64,000 nt of DNA, from NCBI GenBank assembly GCA_022482545.1, contig JAKVOZ010000001.1, forward strand, positions 207,879 to 271,878. Direction: 5' to 3'. The position numbers and the translations under genes are program-made. Under the pieces are notes generated by a model that worked only from the letters and a program-made list of their open reading frames with translations, was not told where the DNA came from and did no database searches. Of this stretch, positions 59,521 to 64,000 are shown one piece after another. Numbering within the stretch: the stretch's first letter is position 1; every line of letters begins with the position of its first letter. The DNA comes from Bacteroidales bacterium. Its GTDB lineage: Bacteria > Bacteroidota > Bacteroidia > Bacteroidales > P3.

Positions 59521-60315
59521 ATGCAACAATATTTAGATTTATTAAATCACGTATTAACAAACGGAGTAAGAAAAGATGATAGAACAGGAACAGGAACGTT
59601 AAGTGTGTTTGGTTATCAAATGAGATTTAATCTTAATGATGGTTTTCCTCTTTTAACAACAAAGAAATTGCATACAAGAAGTATTTTCTATGAATTGTTG
59701 TGGTTTTTAAGAGGAGATACTAACATAAAATATCTTCATGATAATAAAGTATCTATATGGGACGAATGGGCAGATGAAAATGGAGAACTTGGAGATGTTT
59801 ATGGCAAACAGTGGAGAAGATGGCAAACAAAAGACGGAAGAACAATAGACCAAATAAGTGATGTTATTCAACAAATAAAAACTAATCCTAATTCAAGGCG
59901 TCTTTTAGTTAGTGCATGGAATGTTGGAGAAATAGATTCAATGGCATTGCCTCCTTGTCATATTGTCTTTCAATTTTATGTTGCTAATAATCGTCTTTCT
60001 TGTCAATTATATCAAAGAAGTGCCGACATATTTCTTGGTGTGCCTTTCAATATTGCATCGTATGCTCTTTTAACTGCAATGATTGCACAAGTATGTGATT
60101 TGCAACTTGGCGAGTTTATTCATACTCTTGGTGATGCTCATATATATTCTAATCATATTGAACAAGCAAAACTACAACTTACAAGACAACCTTATCCATT
60201 GCCTCAACTCAAACTTAATCCTGAAATAAAGAATATATTTGATTTTAAATATGAAGATATAACAATAGAGAACTATCAATGTCATCCTCATATAAAAGCA
60301 GATGTTGCAGTATAA
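59521..60315 (+). CDS. thyA: Thymidylate synthase
   Basis: 264 residues, same length as E. coli ThyA. Catalytic C146 in [13 protein letters not shown], phosphate-binding R126/R127 ([11 protein letters not shown]), and [19 protein letters not shown] at the N-terminus. It converts dUMP to dTMP with methylene-tetrahydrofolate, producing dihydrofolate that the neighbouring FolA recycles. ThyX-type motifs are absent. Confidence 0.97.
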   Translation: MQQYLDLLNHVLTNGVRKDDRTGTGTLSVFGYQMRFNLNDGFPLLTTKKLHTRSIFYELLWFLRGDTNIKYLHDNKVSIWDEWADENGELGDVYGKQWRRWQTKDGRTIDQISDVIQQIKTNPNSRRLLVSAWNVGEIDSMALPPCHIVFQFYVANNRLSCQLYQRSADIFLGVPFNIASYALLTAMIAQVCDLQLGEFIHTLGDAHIYSNHIEQAKLQLTRQPYPLPQLKLNPEIKNIFDFKYEDITIENYQCHPHIKADVAV

Positions 60316-60387
60316 GTAAGTGATATATTTATTCATATGGTATAACTACAAAGATATAATATTAAAAACAAAAGAAAGAAAAGATTT

Positions 60388-60873
60388 ATGATAAATATAA
60401 TAGTAGCAGTTGCAAGTAATAATGCAATAGGAAAAGATGGAGATTTGTTGTGGCATATAAGTGAAGACTTAAAGTATTTCAAACAAACAACGCTTAATCA
60501 TACTGTTGTTATGGGACGAAAGACTTGGCAAGCATTACCTTTTAAACCATTAAAAAATAGAAGAAATATTATAATAACAAATAATAAGGATTTTTTTGTT
60601 GAAAACGCTGAAATAATTCACTCAATTGAGGATATAAAAAAATATAACGAAGAAAAAGAAGACTTGTTTATTATTGGCGGAGGAACAATATATAAAGAGT
60701 TCTTGCCTTATACAGATAAGATATATTTAACAAAAGTATATAAAGATTTTGATGCGGATACTTTTTTTCCAACAATAGATGAGAACAAGTGGAAAGAAGT
60801 TTTTAAGAGTGAAAGAAAAATTGATGATGAATCAAAACTTGAATATCAGTTTTTCGTATTAGAAAGAAAATAA
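60388..60873 (+). CDS. folA: Dihydrofolate reductase
   Basis: 161 residues. INIIVAVASNNAIGKDGDLLW, the catalytic acid D27 in SEDLKYF, VVMGRKTWQALP and IIGGGTIYKEFLP are all standard. It reduces dihydrofolate made by ThyA, 72 bases upstream. The M6 protease gene begins 28 bases later, but is probably an unrelated unit. Confidence 0.95.
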   Translation: MINIIVAVASNNAIGKDGDLLWHISEDLKYFKQTTLNHTVVMGRKTWQALPFKPLKNRRNIIITNNKDFFVENAEIIHSIEDIKKYNEEKEDLFIIGGGTIYKEFLPYTDKIYLTKVYKDFDADTFFPTIDENKWKEVFKSERKIDDESKLEYQFFVLERK

Positions 60874-60901
60874 AATAATTATTAATAAAACAAAACAACT
60901 T

Positions 60902-63900
60902 ATGAAAGTGATAAAAAAGGTACTAATTATGGCAATGTTTATTCTTGTGTCAGTGAATATCTTTGCCGTGCCAGCATTTAATAAAACAATGACACAAAAA
61001 CAAAGTAATGGTAAAGAAATTACTTATAATCTTTTTGGTGATGAATTTATTTCATGGGCAAGAACAACAGATGAATATACCTTATTATATAATAATAGAG
61101 GAGATTTAGTTTATGCTGTCTTGGATAATAATAGAAATTTAGTAGCATCTAATGTTGTAGCAAGTAATGTTAATCAAAGAGATGCAAAAGAGATTGCTTT
61201 TTTAAGTACAATACAAAGACAATATGTTTATTCTAAAAGTCAGTTGTCCAATATAAAACAAAAAAGACAACAAAGATTTTCAAGAAATAATAATTCAATA
61301 GATTATGCTCCAACAACAGGACGTCCTAAGTTCCTTGTTATTCTTGTTAATTTTTCAGATTTAACAATGAATTCCAGCAATGCAACAACGTTTCATAATC
61401 AAATATCAGACTCTGCTTACACAACAAATAATAGTACAGGTAGCGTAAAAGATTATTTCTATGATAATTCACTAGGACAGTTAAATGCACAGTTTGATGT
61501 TTATGGACCATATACATTACCACATACTCAATCATATTACGGAGCACAAACATCAACAGGAGATAATGATACTCTTCCACAAATGATGGCTTATGATGCT
61601 GTTCATTTAGCAGATAGTATTGGTAATGTTAATTTTGCAAACTATGATAATGATAATGATGGTTATGTTGATATGGTACATATAATCTATGCAGGAAGAG
61701 GAGAACATAATGGAGGAGGAACAAATGCTATTTGGGCACACTCATGGGTCTTTCCTTCAGGAACAACTCTTGATGGCGTTAATTTCTATTCTTATTCTTG
61801 TTCATGTGAATTAAATTATTCTTCAACATGTGATGGTATTGGAACAATATGCCATGAGATGGGACACGTTCTTGGTTTGCCAGACTTTTATGATACAGAT
61901 TATGAAGAAAAATGGAGGACAATCTATTCACCCAGCATCATGGGATCTTATGGCAAGCGGAAGTTATAATAATAATACAAAAACTCCACCATATCTATCT
62001 ATGACAGAAAGAGAGTTATTGTCTTGGGCAACACCAACTATTTTATCAACAGATTCTCCTGCAACATTATACCCTTTGTGTGATAGCAATAAAGCATATA
62101 AAATAAATTTAAGTACAAATGAATATCTTATGCTTGAATATAGAAATAACAAGAAATGGGATACATATACACGAGCAAAAGGAATGATTGTATTTCATGG
62201 AGACCATAATAGAATAACTAATTGGCAATCTCTTGGAAATACAATTAATGTTACTCCAACGAATAGAGGTTATTATATTGAGCCTGCATCAGGAGATTCA
62301 ACTAATATAGTATCATCTTCAACATCATATCCAGGAAGTGATAACATAACAAGTAAGAATACTTTTCATTTAACTAATGGTACACCAGTAAGTAGATATA
62401 TTAACAATATACATTATAATGCAGACTCTTCAATAAGTATTAATTATATTAATAATGCTCCAACATTTACTTTGAATGTCTCTAATATAACAAATACTTC
62501 TGCTTTGGTAACAGGCTCGATAGCAGGAACAAATATAACAAATAAAACGCTTGAATATAAAACTCTTTCTGCAACTAATTACACTTCAATACCACTAACT
62601 TCTGGTACTATTTCAACGACATTAAGTAACTTGACTTCAAACACAAACTATGTATGTAGATTAACTGCAACAATAAATTCTGTTGTTTATTATAGTGAAA
62701 CTACACCTTTTCATACGACATGCTATAATGGAGCAATAACAAGTTTTCCTTGGAATGATGGTTTTGAGAATGGAATAGATTGTTGGAATCAAGAATATGT
62801 TTTAGGCTCTGTGTCATGGCAAGAAGGTACACTATATGCTGATAATTATACTCAACCAGCAGCAGGAAGTAAGTTTGCTTATTTTTATGTACAACAAAGT
62901 GGCTCAAACACACAAACAAAACTTATTTCTCCAATATTAGATATTACTTCATTGCAATCACCTTATCTATCATTTAAACATATTCAAAAACAATGGGAAC
63001 CAGATCAAGATTCTTTAAGAGTATATTATAGAACGAGTGAAACATCACAATGGGTTAAGTTGATGTCTTTTAGTAATGATATATCTAATTGGCAAAAAGA
63101 TTCAATAGCATTGCCTTATGCAAGCAACACATATCAAATTGCTTTTAATGCTTATGGCAATTATGGCTACGGAGTAGGAATTGATGAAGTTAAGGTTTAT
63201 AACAATCAAACAACAACACAATCATGTGATGCTCCAACCAATCTTGCTGCAACAAACATAACACAAACTTCTGCAAACATAACATGGACAGCACAAGAAG
63301 GTCAATCATCATGGCAAATAAAACTTGGAACAAATGGCTCAATAATTAATACTTCAATGCCACATTACACATTTAGTGGTTTAACAGCAGGAACATCATA
63401 TACGGTTTATGTTAGAACAAATTGTACGAGTTCGTATTCTTCTTGGGTAAATACTACTTTCACAACACAAACAGTTGTTTTACCACAAGTTATAACAGAT
63501 TCATCAAGTAATATTACAACAAATTCTGCAAAACTTTATGGAACAATAATTGCAGGAAATCAAACAATGACAAGCAAAGGTTTTGTTTTTAGAAAAAATG
63601 TAGTAACAAATGGTACAATAAAGACAGTAACAGGAAGTTCAGACAATATAACAACAACACTTTCAAATTTATCACCAAATACAACTTATTTGTATAAAGC
63701 ATTTGTTTCAAACAGCAGATACTGTAATATATGGGGTTGAAAAAACATTTACAACAGATACTCTTGCTTATACACTTGCTTCTGTACAAACTCTACCTGC
63801 CAATAATCTTACAGTAAATTCAGCAAAGTTAAATGGGACAATACAAAGTTGGGTTATCCAACACAAGTAAATACACTTGGATTTTTAGTATCAAAGAATG

Positions 63901-64000
63901 CTGAATTTGATTTCACAACAAATGGAGTGATTAATGATGTGGTAACTTATACAAATGGTATGACTCAATTTAACTATGATATAACTAACTTAGAGAGTGC
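60902..64000 (+). pseudogene. M6-family metalloprotease with fibronectin III domains, frame-disrupted and cut by window end
   Basis: The first frame (60902-61969) has a signal peptide (ending NIFA), an N-terminal prodomain-like part, and the M6 zinc site HEMGHVLGLPD (H318, E319, H322, D328). At an A5 run (61908-61912) the frame shifts: removing one A would restore DYEENGGQSIHPASWDLMAS. The second frame continues to 63740 through a lectin/jelly-roll-like segment and fibronectin type III repeats (CDAPTNLAATNITQTSANITW). Further shifts lie near 63708-63716 and 63845-63853, after which GYPTQVNTLGFLVSKN continues to the edge. Such surface proteases normally end in a T9SS tag, here outside the window. 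Either a decaying gene or sequence errors. Confidence 0.82.

Overview
The window looks like the chromosome of an A+T-rich member of the Bacteroidota, most probably order Bacteroidales. The support is: two proteins ending in type IX secretion (T9SS) type A sorting domains, the gliding lipoprotein GldH, a MurF-alanine racemase fusion, a DUF4290-murA gene pair, the HU-like 146-residue protein, and the Bacteroidota promoter signature (TAnnTTTG at -7, sometimes with TTTG near -33) ahead of most transcription units. I cannot name the genus. Most genes are ordinary chromosomal genes; accessory material is confined to a restriction-modification cassette, an RHS toxin locus, an OLD nuclease and a transposase remnant.

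Layout. 1-4.0 kb: 3' part of a SAM hydroxide adenosyltransferase gene, then a ROK kinase/beta-mannosidase operon. 4.1-7.5 kb: a three-gene R-M cassette (two DNA methyltransferases around an HNH endonuclease) whose first gene overlaps the end of dapB. 7.8-9.8 kb: a LysR regulator convergent with a YeiH-type exporter. 10-17.6 kb: pepD, a DUF2271-T9SS protein/small exported protein/outer-membrane protein group facing a predicted lipoprotein ferredoxin, an RRM protein, an Asn/Tyr-rich exported protein and a glucosaminidase. 17.7-24.3 kb: a TolC-MacA-MacB efflux operon followed by a LytS/LytTR two-component pair. 24.3-34.8 kb: valS, a DUF4139 protein, a MurL-MurD fusion, a T9SS-exported SGNH esterase and RNase R. 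34.9-37.9 kb: tRNA-Arg, an RHS tip with a metallopeptidase toxin domain, a lipoprotein (candidate immunity), an RHS repeat fragment and tRNA-Gln. 37.9-53.6 kb: OmpA-like protein, purC-gldH-uvrC, HU-like protein, OLD nuclease, a broken REP-associated transposase, then a compact CPBP-uvrD-DUF4290-murA-ureohydrolase-NtrC-like run. 53.8-64 kb: murF-alr, gdhA, purD, thyA, folA and a frame-disrupted M6 metalloprotease.

How genes fit together. Peptidoglycan synthesis recurs: DapB (mDAP precursor), MurA, MurL-MurD, MurF-Alr and the glucosaminidase; GdhA makes L-glutamate, which the MurL-MurD fusion would use directly. The nucleotide/folate genes purC, purD, thyA and folA support purine and dTMP synthesis.

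The most unusual feature is non-coding. At least eleven intergenic sites carry short tandem arrays whose units are almost always exactly 21 or 22 bp, about two helical turns, even though different arrays have unrelated sequences. They occur in divergent, tandem and convergent gaps and do not enter recognised coding sequences. Together with the MurL-MurD fusion and the RHS toxin/immunity locus, these are the parts most worth following up.
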